Notes: generated by a model not told the origin, from the sequence alone. A stretch of DNA of 10,253 nt from Oscillospiraceae bacterium (GCA_031285645.1 JAITVU010000225.1:1-10253); one strand, 5' to 3'; counted from the first letter of the stretch, positions 1 through 7,267 are shown. A program made the numbers and translations.

Positions 1-1
1 G

Positions 2-616
2 TCCGAGATTGAGAAGTGGGAAACAGAGGCCAAAAGGGGCCTGATGCGCAATGACCCCACCATCGCGGGCGTCATCACCCAGATGCGCACCGCGCTTTAC
101 AAGAGCGTCGGCGAGAACGAAAACTCGCTGTATGAGATCGGCATCACCACCGTCAGCCTTTACAATTCCGAATCGAATTCACTCACCACCGCGAAAAACG
201 GCCACCTTGAAATTACCGAGGACGGCATGAAGCGTTTGCGCGCGGCGATCGAGACCAATCCCGATATGGTGCGCGACATCTTCACAAAGCAGTCCGGTAT
301 CGACGATCCCGATGATACAAATAAAGGCGTCGGCCAGGTGCTCAATGAGGCGATTCTCAGGGCGACGAACCCCAGCTCCGATCCCAAGCAACGCGGTAGC
401 CTGATCTCCATCGCCGGTACCGAGATTCTCACCGGTGACAACACAAACACGCTCGATACCAAGATCAAGAATTACGACGACAACATTTCCCGCCTGAAAA
501 CACAGCTCGAGAAGGAGTACAACAGGTATTGGCGGCAATTCTCTGCCCTTGAGACCGCGATCCAGCAAATGACTGCGCAAAGCGGCTGGCTCACTCAGAT
601 GATGGGCGGCCAATAA
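2..616 (+). CDS. fliD: Flagellar filament cap protein FliD (hook-associated protein 2), C-terminal part
   Basis: FliD forms the cap at the tip of the growing flagellum and directs folding of exported flagellin into the filament. Only the last 204 residues are here; the open frame runs off the left edge. The first residues (SEIEKWETEAKRGL, then RNDP) match the FliD_C block that usually reads EIEKWE..AK.GLLRNDP. Next come an 'EIGITTVSLY' segment, a 'GHLEITEDGMKRLRAAIETNPD' type segment (Leu/Ile, Asp and NPD conserved), and a helical coiled-coil end with heptad-like hydrophobics finishing in SALETAIQQMTAQSGWL, the usual FliD C-terminal helix. The ATG at 44 is internal and is not the true start. 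It is the first gene of a co-directional fliD-fliS-fliT set, with 27 bases before fliS. The protein is secreted by the flagellar type III apparatus. Confidence 0.95.
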   Translation, partial: SEIEKWETEAKRGLMRNDPTIAGVITQMRTALYKSVGENENSLYEIGITTVSLYNSESNSLTTAKNGHLEITEDGMKRLRAAIETNPDMVRDIFTKQSGIDDPDDTNKGVGQVLNEAILRATNPSSDPKQRGSLISIAGTEILTGDNTNTLDTKIKNYDDNISRLKTQLEKEYNRYWRQFSALETAIQQMTAQSGWLTQMMGGQ

Positions 617-643
617 TCAGCCAATACTGCATGAGGTGAAAGA

Positions 644-1045
644 ATGATTAACAATCCATACCAGCAATACAAGGAGCAATCCCTTGCCACTCTGGCGCCC
701 GGCGAATTGCTTGTCAAATTGTTTGAGGAAGCGATCAAGCAAATGCATCTGGCCCGGATCGCCATAGAGAAAAAAGCGGATTTCTCGGTTGCCAACGATT
801 GTCTCAATAAAGCCCAGACCATCGTTTCAACCCTGACCACTTCGCTTGACATGCGCTATCCGATTTCGGCCGATCTGCGGGATATGTACATATTCATTAT
901 TAAACAGATTCATACCGCGAATCTTAAAAAAGACACTAAAATGATTGAGGAGACGATACCTCTTCTCAAAGATTTGCGCGACTCCTTTGAGCAGGCCGAA
1001 AAAATCAGCAGGAGAAACCTGCACATGGGAGGTAAAGCCATATGA
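644..1045 (+). CDS. fliS: Flagellar export chaperone FliS
   Basis: FliS is a cytosolic chaperone that binds the C-terminal helix of flagellin and keeps it unpolymerised until export. The 133-residue product has the usual FliS length and the family N-terminus: NPYQQYKEQSLATLAPGELL resembles NAY..Y....V.TASPGELL, followed by LVKLFEEAIKQM and an all-helical remainder with conserved positions such as 'SLDMRYPISADLRDMY'. The start at 644 is set by a GAGGTGA SD at 633-639, about 5 bases upstream. It lies directly behind fliD and its last four bases are shared with the next gene, so the three genes are probably cotranscribed and the last two translationally coupled. No truncation or frameshift is visible. 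Confidence 0.95.
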   Translation: MINNPYQQYKEQSLATLAPGELLVKLFEEAIKQMHLARIAIEKKADFSVANDCLNKAQTIVSTLTTSLDMRYPISADLRDMYIFIIKQIHTANLKKDTKMIEETIPLLKDLRDSFEQAEKISRRNLHMGGKAI

Positions 1046-1401
1046 ATGCCGCTGAAGAGCGTACAGGCATCATGATTATAACCGACCTGTACAACCTTAC
1101 CAACAGCATGGTGCGGCAGATTGGCGATTCCGATTATCTCGTTGAGTGCGTCGATAAGCGACAAAAACTCATGGACGAATATGACGCTTACAAAGCGCTT
1201 CACCCCGATGAGGACATCACCGAAATTAAAAAAGTTGTCAAAGATATCCTTGTAATGGACCAACGGATCAACGCCTCGCTCAACACCCATAAGCGCGAGG
1301 TCAAGGAGAAGCTTTCAGGCGCCCAAACCCAGCAAAAAGCTATGGGGTACGCGTCGAATTACATGTCGTCCTCCGGCAGCTATATGAATTACAAAAAATA
1401 A
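1042..1401 (+). CDS. FliT-like small flagellar protein (putative export chaperone)
   Basis: A 119-residue, mostly helical, charged protein with no signal peptide or membrane segment. Its place right after fliS and its size fit FliT, the chaperone for the FliD cap protein, or a FlgN-like relative. The sequence has no motif that I can assign to FliT with certainty, so the name rests mainly on gene order. The start ATG overlaps the fliS stop as ATGA and is served by a GGGAGGT SD at 1027-1033 lying inside fliS, eight bases away. A second in-frame ATG at 1072 (giving MIITDLYNL) is an alternative start. The C-terminal tail from about residue 101 is rich in Tyr, Ser, Met and Asn (YASNYMSSSGSYMNYKK) and looks unstructured, which is odd for this family. 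The gene is probably the last of the flagellar operon, since a hairpin follows within eight bases. Confidence 0.6.
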   Translation: MNAAEERTGIMIITDLYNLTNSMVRQIGDSDYLVECVDKRQKLMDEYDAYKALHPDEDITEIKKVVKDILVMDQRINASLNTHKREVKEKLSGAQTQQKAMGYASNYMSSSGSYMNYKK

Positions 1402-1408
1402 CATAGGA

Positions 1409-1437
1409 AAACGGCATGACCGCGCGTCATGCCGTTT
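1409..1437. terminator. Bidirectional hairpin terminator between fliT-like gene and degT-like gene
   Basis: A perfect 12-bp inverted repeat (left arm AAACGGCATGAC at 1409-1420, right arm 1426-1437) with a 5-base loop lies between the convergent stops at 1401 and 1483. T-rich sequence follows on the plus side (TTTCTGTTTCTC) and on the minus side (GTTTTCC, then ATTTTTTG further on). Neither T tract is a clean run, so efficiency is uncertain, but position and symmetry fit a shared terminator for both converging units. Confidence 0.75.
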
Positions 1438-1482
1438 CTGTTTCTCGGAATCTCAGCTGCGAATCAGTGCCGGTAAACCGAT

Positions 1483-2556
1483 TCAGCGGGAGACCTTTTT
1501 CTTGATTTTTATGGTATCCAGAACACAGGAACATATGAAATCAACTACATGCTCACTCAGGTAAGGGTGCATGGGCAGCGCGACCAGCTGCCGGCTGGCG
1601 CGTTCGGCATTGACAAACATAAGCCGGCGCCAGTCGCTTTTTTTTATGTGCTCATGCAAAGCATTGGGATAGTACACAGCGCATGGAATGCGTTCCGCCG
1701 TCAGCCTGTCCATCACAGCCATGCGCTTTTCAGCGTTTTCAAGCATAATCACAAACTGCATGTAGGCGCTGACCACGTTTTTATCGAGCGACTCCTGCAT
1801 ACGCACAAAACCTTTGAGCCGCTTTTGATACCAGCCCGCGATCAGCTGTCTTCTCGAAAGCTCGCTTCCCGCGTTTTTAACCATTTGCGCGATCAGCAAA
1901 TGCTGCGCCTTTCCGGAATGTCCCCACTCCCCGCTCAGGCTCTGCTGTTCCGCGCCCGGCCGGAGCGCGCGCAGCGCGGCTGCATCCTCTTCCCGCGTGC
2001 AAAAAACAGCGCCTTCCTCCCCGATGACAGCGGTGGCGGATTCGAAAAACGACGCCACCGTAAAACGGCCTATGGAACCCGCGCTTATTGCGCCGTCCTT
2101 AGCGCCGAAAGCGCCGCCCATATCCTCAATGACGGAGATACCGTGCCGGGCGCATATCTCCGCAATCTCCGCGTATTTACAGGGCATGCCGAACAGGTCG
2201 GTGGCAATCAATACCTTGGGAACCGGCTGCTTTTCACGTATACATTTATTGATGACATAATCGAGGCAATAGGGATCCAGGTTCAGCGTATTGGGATTTA
2301 TATCCACGAAAACCGGCTGTGCCCCGGCCTTTTCTATTTCCGCCAAAGTCGCCGCGTTACCCAGCGTGGTGCACATCACACCGTTCCTTTTGTCCGCCCC
2401 GCACGCCTTAAGGGCGACGGCCAGGCCTTCCTTCGCCTTTCCGACAAGGACGCATCCTGCCGCGCCCATATGCGCCGCCATCTGATTTTCCAATTCGGCG
2501 GCCTCATGACCCAATATGTATTCTTCCGCAATCAATGTTCTTTCCTCTATCGCCAT
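1483..2556 (-). CDS. DegT/DnrJ/EryC1/StrS-fold protein lacking the catalytic lysine (probable pseudo-aminotransferase)
   Basis: Active members of this fold are PLP-dependent sugar aminotransferases that make amino sugars for cell-surface or flagellar glycans. The 357-residue product keeps the scaffold: GAQPVFVDINPNTLNLDP (residues 78-95), DLFGMPCKYAEI (120-131), VIEDMGGAFGA (142-152) with the pyridine-binding Asp145, SFF at 169-171, PCAVYYPNALHEH near 291-303, and ALPMHPYLS near 326-334. By eye against the family, several cofactor residues are gone. The Schiff-base lysine in SFFPSK is Ala174 (SFFESA). The phosphate-binding SGT is KAK at 40-42. The Gln after the Asp is Gly148. The usual YNxR segment is WGHS at 211-214. 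Ordinary transamination is therefore unlikely. The gene stands alone, convergent to the flagellar operon and divergent from sbcD. The start ATG has a weak, distant SD (AAAGGA, about 12-13 bases away). The frame is otherwise intact, arguing against recent decay. Confidence 0.85.
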   Translation of the reverse strand: MAIEERTLIAEEYILGHEAAELENQMAAHMGAAGCVLVGKAKEGLAVALKACGADKRNGVMCTTLGNAATLAEIEKAGAQPVFVDINPNTLNLDPYCLDYVINKCIREKQPVPKVLIATDLFGMPCKYAEIAEICARHGISVIEDMGGAFGAKDGAISAGSIGRFTVASFFESATAVIGEEGAVFCTREEDAAALRALRPGAEQQSLSGEWGHSGKAQHLLIAQMVKNAGSELSRRQLIAGWYQKRLKGFVRMQESLDKNVVSAYMQFVIMLENAEKRMAVMDRLTAERIPCAVYYPNALHEHIKKSDWRRLMFVNAERASRQLVALPMHPYLSEHVVDFICSCVLDTIKIKKKVSR

Positions 2557-2646
2557 GTTTTCTACCCGTCCTTTGCGTCATGCTGAATTATGGTCCAGAA
2601 AATCACGCTATGCAGGTGATCGTATCTGTCGTCTTTTTTTGGAACA

Positions 2647-2652
2647 ATTATA
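2647..2652 (-). promoter_or_regulatory. Candidate -10 box for the degT-like gene
   Basis: The minus strand reads a perfect TATAAT here, about 90 bases upstream of the degT-like start. No good -35 hexamer lies at 16-18 bases; the nearest likeness to TTGACA, TCGACA at 2674-2679, is 21 bases away, too far for a normal promoter. This is a candidate only. Confidence 0.3.
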
Positions 2653-2723
2653 ACGTTGGAAGCGGGAAATAAGTGTCGAAGTCTATCCTTTGCCCGCAAT
2701 ATATCCCTATGAATGGCCAGCCT

Positions 2724-2752
2724 TTGACTATATGCTCATTTACATATAAAAT
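2724..2752 (+). promoter_or_regulatory. Probable sigma-A promoter for sbcDC
   Basis: TTGACT at 2724-2729 and TAAAAT at 2747-2752 are separated by exactly 17 bases; each hexamer matches the housekeeping consensus at five of six positions. It points toward sbcD. Transcription would start near 2759, leaving a leader of roughly 160 bases, long for a simple mRNA. Confidence 0.65.
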
Positions 2753-2881
2753 ATAGTTTATAACGGCGGGAATATATCAGTGGAATAAAGACGTTAAACA
2801 TCCCTCCGTATTGGGTACAAAGCAAACAATAGCGCCTCGGTTGTTTTTTGCCTTCACCACTGACTTGGTATCTACTTTGCG

Positions 2882-2911
2882 AAGGGAGTGTACGCCCGGT
2901 CCTCAGCGGGC
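2882..2911 (+). promoter_or_regulatory. Distant SD plus hairpin in front of sbcD
   Basis: The sbcD ATG at 2918 has only a poor SD candidate close by (GCGGG at 2906-2910). A better one, AAGGGAG at 2882-2888, is about 30 bases upstream. Between them is a 5-bp all-GC hairpin (GCCCG 2894-2898 with CGGGC 2907-2911, 8-base loop). If it folds, the unpaired distance from SD to ATG drops to 11 bases. The same hairpin would also hide the close GCGGG. Whether it helps or hinders translation is inference. Confidence 0.35.
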
Positions 2912-2917
2912 TGATTT

Positions 2918-4081
2918 ATGATTATTTTACACACCTCGGACTGGCATCTCGGAAAAAACCTGTACGATTTTGTTCTTCTCGACGATCAGCAAATCATGAT
3001 CGACACTATTATAGACCTGTGCGCCGGTCAAAAAGTCGACGCGGTTCTGCTCTCCGGCGATATTTACGATCGCCCCGTGCCCTCCAACGCCGCGACTCAG
3101 CTCTATGATTATTTCCTTTCAAAAGTCGTCGGGCATATGGGCATACCCGTCATCGCGATCGCGGGCAACCACGACAGCGCCGGCCGCCTTGAGTTTGGCA
3201 GCGCCCTCTATAAAACATCCGGCTATTATATATACGGCCGGCCTCAAAAGGACGTGACGCCCGTCGTCCTGCGTGACCCGTTCGGGGAAGTCGCCTTTTT
3301 TCCTATCCCGTATCTGCATCCCGCCGATGTCAGAGTTCTTTTTGACGACCCCGGTATCAAGACGTTCGACAGCGCCTATCACGTTTTAATGGCGCACAAC
3401 GAGGAATACATCGACAATGGCAGGCGCAATATCGCGCTTGCGCACGGCTTTTTCAGCAATCTGTCCGATGCGGTCGATAAAACGCTCATAACAAGCGACT
3501 CCGAAGTCAGCATCGGCGGCATGGATATCGCGGACGCCGCCTGTTTCAGCCGCTTTGATTACACGGCTTTGGGGCATTTACACGCGCCGCAGTGGACTAT
3601 CGCGCAAAAAATGCGCTACGCAGGCTCCCCTCTTAAATATTCCCTCTCCGAGGAAAGACAGCATAAATCCGTCACTGTGATCGACTTGCGGGATAAGGGG
3701 CGGCTGTCATTCAATGAGACTCCGCTCATCCCCAAACGCAATGTGCGCGTCATCCGCGGCACTTTTGACGCGCTCAGCGCACCAGCGTCCCATGCCGACG
3801 GCCATTTTGACGACTATGTCTTCGCCGAAATCAGCGGCGACACCGTCACATACCCCATGGAAAAGCTGCGCGTGTTGTTTCCCAATATTCTGGGTCTGGC
3901 TTTCACGGACGCCACCGAGTACAGGCCCGACATAAAAATGACGGCGCAGCACGGCCGGTTGCCGATAGAAGACTTGTTTACCCGTTTTTACAGGGATATG
4001 AAAGGCGAGGACATCCCCGCCGACAGGCTGGCGCTTTTAAGAGACTGCATCGCGGGACTGGAAAAGGAGGCCGACAATTGA
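2918..4081 (+). CDS. sbcD: SbcD nuclease subunit (Mre11 family)
   Basis: SbcD is the metal-dependent nuclease of the SbcCD complex. SbcCD trims double-strand ends, opens DNA hairpins and removes protein-blocked ends, acting on the nucleoid. The 387-residue product shows the calcineurin-like phosphoesterase motifs in order: HTSDWHLG (Asp8, His10), LLSGDIYD (Asp48), IAGNHDSAGR (Asn84, His85, Asp86), LAHGFF (His176) and ALGHLHAPQ (His220, His222). All expected metal ligands are present. The C-terminal part is the cap and SbcC-binding region. The start is chosen because family members begin M-x-ILHTSDWHLG within the first residues, despite the weak nearby SD. The last four bases overlap sbcC, so the subunits are probably made by coupled translation. 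Length is close to bacterial SbcD. Confidence 0.96.
   Translation: MIILHTSDWHLGKNLYDFVLLDDQQIMIDTIIDLCAGQKVDAVLLSGDIYDRPVPSNAATQLYDYFLSKVVGHMGIPVIAIAGNHDSAGRLEFGSALYKTSGYYIYGRPQKDVTPVVLRDPFGEVAFFPIPYLHPADVRVLFDDPGIKTFDSAYHVLMAHNEEYIDNGRRNIALAHGFFSNLSDAVDKTLITSDSEVSIGGMDIADAACFSRFDYTALGHLHAPQWTIAQKMRYAGSPLKYSLSEERQHKSVTVIDLRDKGRLSFNETPLIPKRNVRVIRGTFDALSAPASHADGHFDDYVFAEISGDTVTYPMEKLRVLFPNILGLAFTDATEYRPDIKMTAQHGRLPIEDLFTRFYRDMKGEDIPADRLALLRDCIAGLEKEADN
4064..4070 (+). promoter_or_regulatory. SD that fixes the TTG start of sbcC
   Basis: AAGGAGG lies inside the end of sbcD, seven bases before the TTG at 4078. The TTG overlaps the sbcD stop in the arrangement TTGA. This strong site and spacing support a TTG start over any later codon, and the product then begins right at the N-terminal ATPase strand. 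Confidence 0.8.
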
Positions 4082-7011
4082 AACCGCTCAAACTGGAACT
4101 CCAGGCATTCGGCCCTTTTGCCCAAAAACAAACCCTCGATTTCAGCGCCTTGGAAGGCGCCAGGATTTTCCTCATTACGGGGGAAACCGGCGCCGGTAAG
4201 ACCACGATATTCGACGCGATCGCCTTCGCGCTCTACGGCAACGCGAGCGGCGAAAGCCGCCGGCCACAGAGCTTTAAGAGCCATCATGCCAAGGAAAACG
4301 ACTTATGCGCCGTCTCCTTCACTTTTTCGATCCGGGACAGCGTTTACCGCATTGACCGCGCCCCTGCCCAAACAGGGCTTAAGAGGGACGGCACAGTAAA
4401 AGATATCGGCGAGAAGGCAGAACTGACGCTGCCCGGCGATGATGTTGTCACCGGCGCCAAGGCAGCTTCGCGGGCGCTTGAAGATATTATTGGCCTGACT
4501 TACAGCCAGTTTAAACAGACCATCATGCTCGCGCAGGGGGAGTTTAAGCGCCTGATTGAATCAAACAGTACGCAAAAGCAGGAAATACTCTCAAAGATTT
4601 TCTCAACCACAATATACGGTTCACTCACCGACGCCATTGCCGCCCGTGAAACCGCGCTCGAAGACAGCATTGCCGCCACACAAAAAGACATCGCGCGGGT
4701 TCTGCGCGAGCTCGCCGACCTCGGCTATCAGGCGCTCGAAGGGGACGACGCGTCTTTTAAAAGCTGGGATGTTATCAATGACGCGGTGACGGCCGCCATT
4801 GTGCAGCATGAGGCGCGCATGGCCCAGATCGAGGCCGATATCGCCATGTTTGAAAAGGAAAAAAGCGGCGTTGATATCGCGGCGGCAAAAGCCTTTAACG
4901 AAAAACACGACCGACTAAGCGCGCTTCTTCAAGCGCTCGAAGAACTCGACAGCCGCCGGGTCGACATGGCAAACCTAAAGAAAAAGCATGGCTTTCTTTG
5001 CAGTGCGCATGATCTCAGCAAGCGGGAAGAAATCATCCTGTCGACCAAAGAAATGGCGGAGAACCTTGCACAGCGTATTACGGCTCTTGAAAGCGGCAGG
5101 CCCTCCCTTGACGCGGCTTTTGACAGCGCGGCGCATCGCTACAGCCTCTTACCCTCCCTGCAAAATGAGGTTGAACAAATAAACGAATCCATTTCCGTCT
5201 TAACGCGCGCGCAGCAAGCCGCGGCGCGGCGCGGCGCGCTTGAAAATAATCTGAACGCCGGTAAAAAGCGGCTTGAGGACGCCCGGAAAGACCTTGCCGA
5301 ATTAACGGATGCGCTCCAGTATCTCAGGGAGATGCGGCATATCGACGAGCTCAGGAAGACAAGGGCGCAAATCAGCACTTATCTGTCGGCCAAGGAGAAA
5401 ATCGCCGAACTCAGCGACGCTTATGCGCAAGACAGCGCCACGGCAGCGGCATTAACACGTCAATATGAAGCCGGCCGCGCTTCCGTCATCGCTTTATCAC
5501 TTAAAGAAGGCGTCCCCTGCCCCGTCTGCGGATCGCTCCATCATCCTTCACCCGCCCAAATGGATGCCGCCATGCCCAGCGAAAAGGATATAGAGGCTCT
5601 GAAAAATCAATGTGAGGAAATTTTGTCACAAATTAAAGAATTAACTTTGCATGCCGATGTTATTTATGATAGTTTATATGCCTCCGGTATGATTGCCGAT
5701 ACCCTTTTGACCTCCGGCAATAAAGACATCCTTGCCGCCCTCTTGCCTGAAATCGACGCCAGATTGGCCGCATTGGTTGATCAGGTAACAGGCGCCTCGC
5801 AAAATCGGGCCTTTCAACCCGGTTTGGAAACCATCGAGTCCCTTGAGCAAAAAATCAGAGCGCGTGAGGCCGACATGTCATCCGCCCGCGAAGCGATCGC
5901 TGTTTTGAGCCAAACATTGGATAACGAGGAAACGCCGGACGCGACAGTCCTGAATGCGGAGGCGCAAATTCCCGTGCTGAAGGAAAAGGTCCTATTGCTC
6001 AACCTGACGATGCGGCAGTACCAGGAGCAATACATAAAGGCTAAATCGGACTTGGACAAGCATACAGCCGAACTTGACTCGGCAAAACAGCATCACGCTT
6101 CCCTGTCCGGCCAGTTTACCACGCTGCGCGCCCGCTTTGTCGAGCAGCTTAAGACGTCGGGCTTTGCCGGATATAAAGAATACGAGCAGTATAAAAAGCA
6201 AATCGCGGATATTCCGGCGATTGCGTCACAGCTTGCCGAGTATGATCAGGCGCTGTCCGCCCATAAAACCCAGGCCGCGCTTTTGCGGGAAGATGTTAAG
6301 GACCGGCCCAAATATGATATTCCCCATATGGAGGCCCTTCTGGCCCGGCTGGATGCGCAACTGTCCCATTTGAATCAGACAAAGTTCGCCCTGCATACAC
6401 AAATTGACGTCTCCAAAAAGCGTCTCGGCGAAGCCCGGGCGCTGTATGAAAAATCCGGCGCGCTGGGGCGCGAATACGCCTCCGCGCACGAACTCTCGAT
6501 ATTGGCACGGGGGAGCCGGTCACCCCATATTTCTTTTGAGCGCTATATCCTGGCCTCCTATTTCGAGGATATATTGCAGGTGGCCAATATCCACTTGCAG
6601 CGCATGACCGGCATGCGTTACAGCCTGAAACGCAAGGAGGACGCGTCAAGAGGCACCTCCGGGCTCGATATGGATATTATCGACAGCTACACGGGCAGCA
6701 GGCGCGGCATCAGCACGCTCTCCGGCGGTGAGAGCTTTAAGGCGTCGCTGGCCCTCGCGCTTGGCTTGTCCGATATCGTGCAAATGTACGCGGGCGGCAT
6801 CTCCATTGACACCATGTTCATCGATGAGGGCTTCGGCTCGCTGGATGAAAAGTCCCTTGACAGCGTCATCGAGACATTGATCTCCCTTGAAAGCATCGGA
6901 CGCATTGTGGGCATTATCTCGCATGTGCCCGCGCTGAGAAACTACATACCCGCCAAGCTCGTCATCACCCAGAGTCCGACGGGCAGCCATGCCCGGTTCA
7001 AAGTCCAATAG
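4078..7011 (+). CDS. sbcC: SbcC ATPase subunit (Rad50 family, SMC-like)
   Basis: SbcC is the ATP-driven DNA-binding arm of SbcCD; ATP controls access of SbcD to DNA ends. The 977 residues have the full SMC-like layout. The N-terminal ATPase half carries the Walker A GETGAGKT at 35-42 and a Q-loop region around 'YSQFKQTIMLAQGEFKRLI'. Two long coiled-coil arms flank a zinc hook CPVCG with Cys481 and Cys484. The C-terminal half carries the signature LSGGES at 881-886, the Walker B and D-loop stretch MFIDEGFGSLDE with Asp916-Glu917, and an H-loop His949 in ISHVPAL. All catalytic residues are intact and length is slightly below the usual 1000-1050. It starts with TTG, four bases overlapped with sbcD. 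No clear terminator follows; only a weak hairpin without a T tract lies about 80 bases beyond the stop. Confidence 0.97.
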   Translation: MKPLKLELQAFGPFAQKQTLDFSALEGARIFLITGETGAGKTTIFDAIAFALYGNASGESRRPQSFKSHHAKENDLCAVSFTFSIRDSVYRIDRAPAQTGLKRDGTVKDIGEKAELTLPGDDVVTGAKAASRALEDIIGLTYSQFKQTIMLAQGEFKRLIESNSTQKQEILSKIFSTTIYGSLTDAIAARETALEDSIAATQKDIARVLRELADLGYQALEGDDASFKSWDVINDAVTAAIVQHEARMAQIEADIAMFEKEKSGVDIAAAKAFNEKHDRLSALLQALEELDSRRVDMANLKKKHGFLCSAHDLSKREEIILSTKEMAENLAQRITALESGRPSLDAAFDSAAHRYSLLPSLQNEVEQINESISVLTRAQQAAARRGALENNLNAGKKRLEDARKDLAELTDALQYLREMRHIDELRKTRAQISTYLSAKEKIAELSDAYAQDSATAAALTRQYEAGRASVIALSLKEGVPCPVCGSLHHPSPAQMDAAMPSEKDIEALKNQCEEILSQIKELTLHADVIYDSLYASGMIADTLLTSGNKDILAALLPEIDARLAALVDQVTGASQNRAFQPGLETIESLEQKIRAREADMSSAREAIAVLSQTLDNEETPDATVLNAEAQIPVLKEKVLLLNLTMRQYQEQYIKAKSDLDKHTAELDSAKQHHASLSGQFTTLRARFVEQLKTSGFAGYKEYEQYKKQIADIPAIASQLAEYDQALSAHKTQAALLREDVKDRPKYDIPHMEALLARLDAQLSHLNQTKFALHTQIDVSKKRLGEARALYEKSGALGREYASAHELSILARGSRSPHISFERYILASYFEDILQVANIHLQRMTGMRYSLKRKEDASRGTSGLDMDIIDSYTGSRRGISTLSGGESFKASLALALGLSDIVQMYAGGISIDTMFIDEGFGSLDEKSLDSVIETLISLESIGRIVGIISHVPALRNYIPAKLVITQSPTGSHARFKVQ

Positions 7012-7088
7012 AATGAATCCCATATCTGTCCGGTACTAATACTCTTACATTATTATGGCTGCGCACCTCATATCCGCGCGAAGCGTGG

Positions 7089-7107
7089 CAGCGGACAAAG
7101 CCCGCTG
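7089..7107. repeat. Short inverted repeat downstream of sbcC
   Basis: CAGCGG at 7089-7094 pairs with CCGCTG at 7102-7107 across a 7-base loop, with a possible extra G-U pair outside. There is no T run after it, so it is a poor intrinsic terminator in either direction. It is the only hairpin I see close behind sbcC. Confidence 0.35.
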
Positions 7108-7177
7108 TGGCTTAAAACAGGTCCCGGTTTGAACCCGTAGACTATATAAAGTATTTTGTCCGTGCATTCCTTTTGGA

Positions 7178-7207
7178 TTGACTTTAGAGGCCGGTTTGCG
7201 GTATTAT
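7178..7207 (+). promoter_or_regulatory. Probable sigma-A promoter for the LRR membrane protein gene
   Basis: TTGACT at 7178-7183 and TATTAT at 7202-7207 are 18 bases apart, each five of six to consensus. A perfect TATAAT overlaps at 7205-7210 but would be 21 bases from the -35. The expected start near 7214 leaves a leader of about 115 bases before the coding start at 7331. Confidence 0.55.
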
Positions 7208-7237
7208 AATTAGGAATGTCTTTTTAAGGAAAATTGA

Positions 7238-7267
7238 AAACGGTGCCGCTAGATAACAACGCCGTTT
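7238..7267 (+). promoter_or_regulatory. Leader hairpin upstream of the LRR membrane protein gene
   Basis: AAACGGTG at 7238-7245 pairs with CGCCGTTT at 7260-7267 (8 bp with one G-U) around a 14-base loop. It falls inside the predicted 5' leader and no T tract follows, so it is more likely mRNA structure than a terminator. Its role is unknown. Confidence 0.35.

Larger units (their letters stand above)
2557..2917. other. AT-rich divergent intergenic region (degT-like / sbcD)
   Basis: About 360 bases separate the divergent starts. The stretch is clearly more AT-rich than the flanking genes, especially between about 2640 and 2830. It holds a TATAAT box on the minus strand, a good promoter on the plus strand, and a small GC hairpin beside the sbcD start, each listed separately. 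An 8-base T run lies at 2633-2640. The octamer TTATAACG occurs twice (2648 and 2758), which may be chance. I see no convincing gene, RNA gene or mobile element remnant here. Confidence 0.6.

Noticed and set aside
1455..1480. GAATC/GATTC inverted repeat between the flagellar operon and the DegT-like stop
   Set aside because: Only five pairs with a long loop and no T tract; the 12-bp hairpin at 1409-1437 is a far better terminator.
1549..2586. A 345-codon open frame on the plus strand opposite the DegT-like gene
   Set aside because: Its translation shows no family motif, while the minus frame carries a clear DegT scaffold along its whole length. It is a by-product of GC-biased third positions.
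2838..2917. An in-frame-looking TTG-start frame crossing into sbcD in another frame
   Set aside because: It overlaps sbcD out of frame, has no SD and its translation becomes arginine/serine-rich nonsense within sbcD.
7119..7140. GGTTTGAACCC resembling a tRNA T-arm
   Set aside because: The flanking bases do not form a 5-bp T stem on either strand, and no acceptor, D or anticodon arm fits at the right distances.
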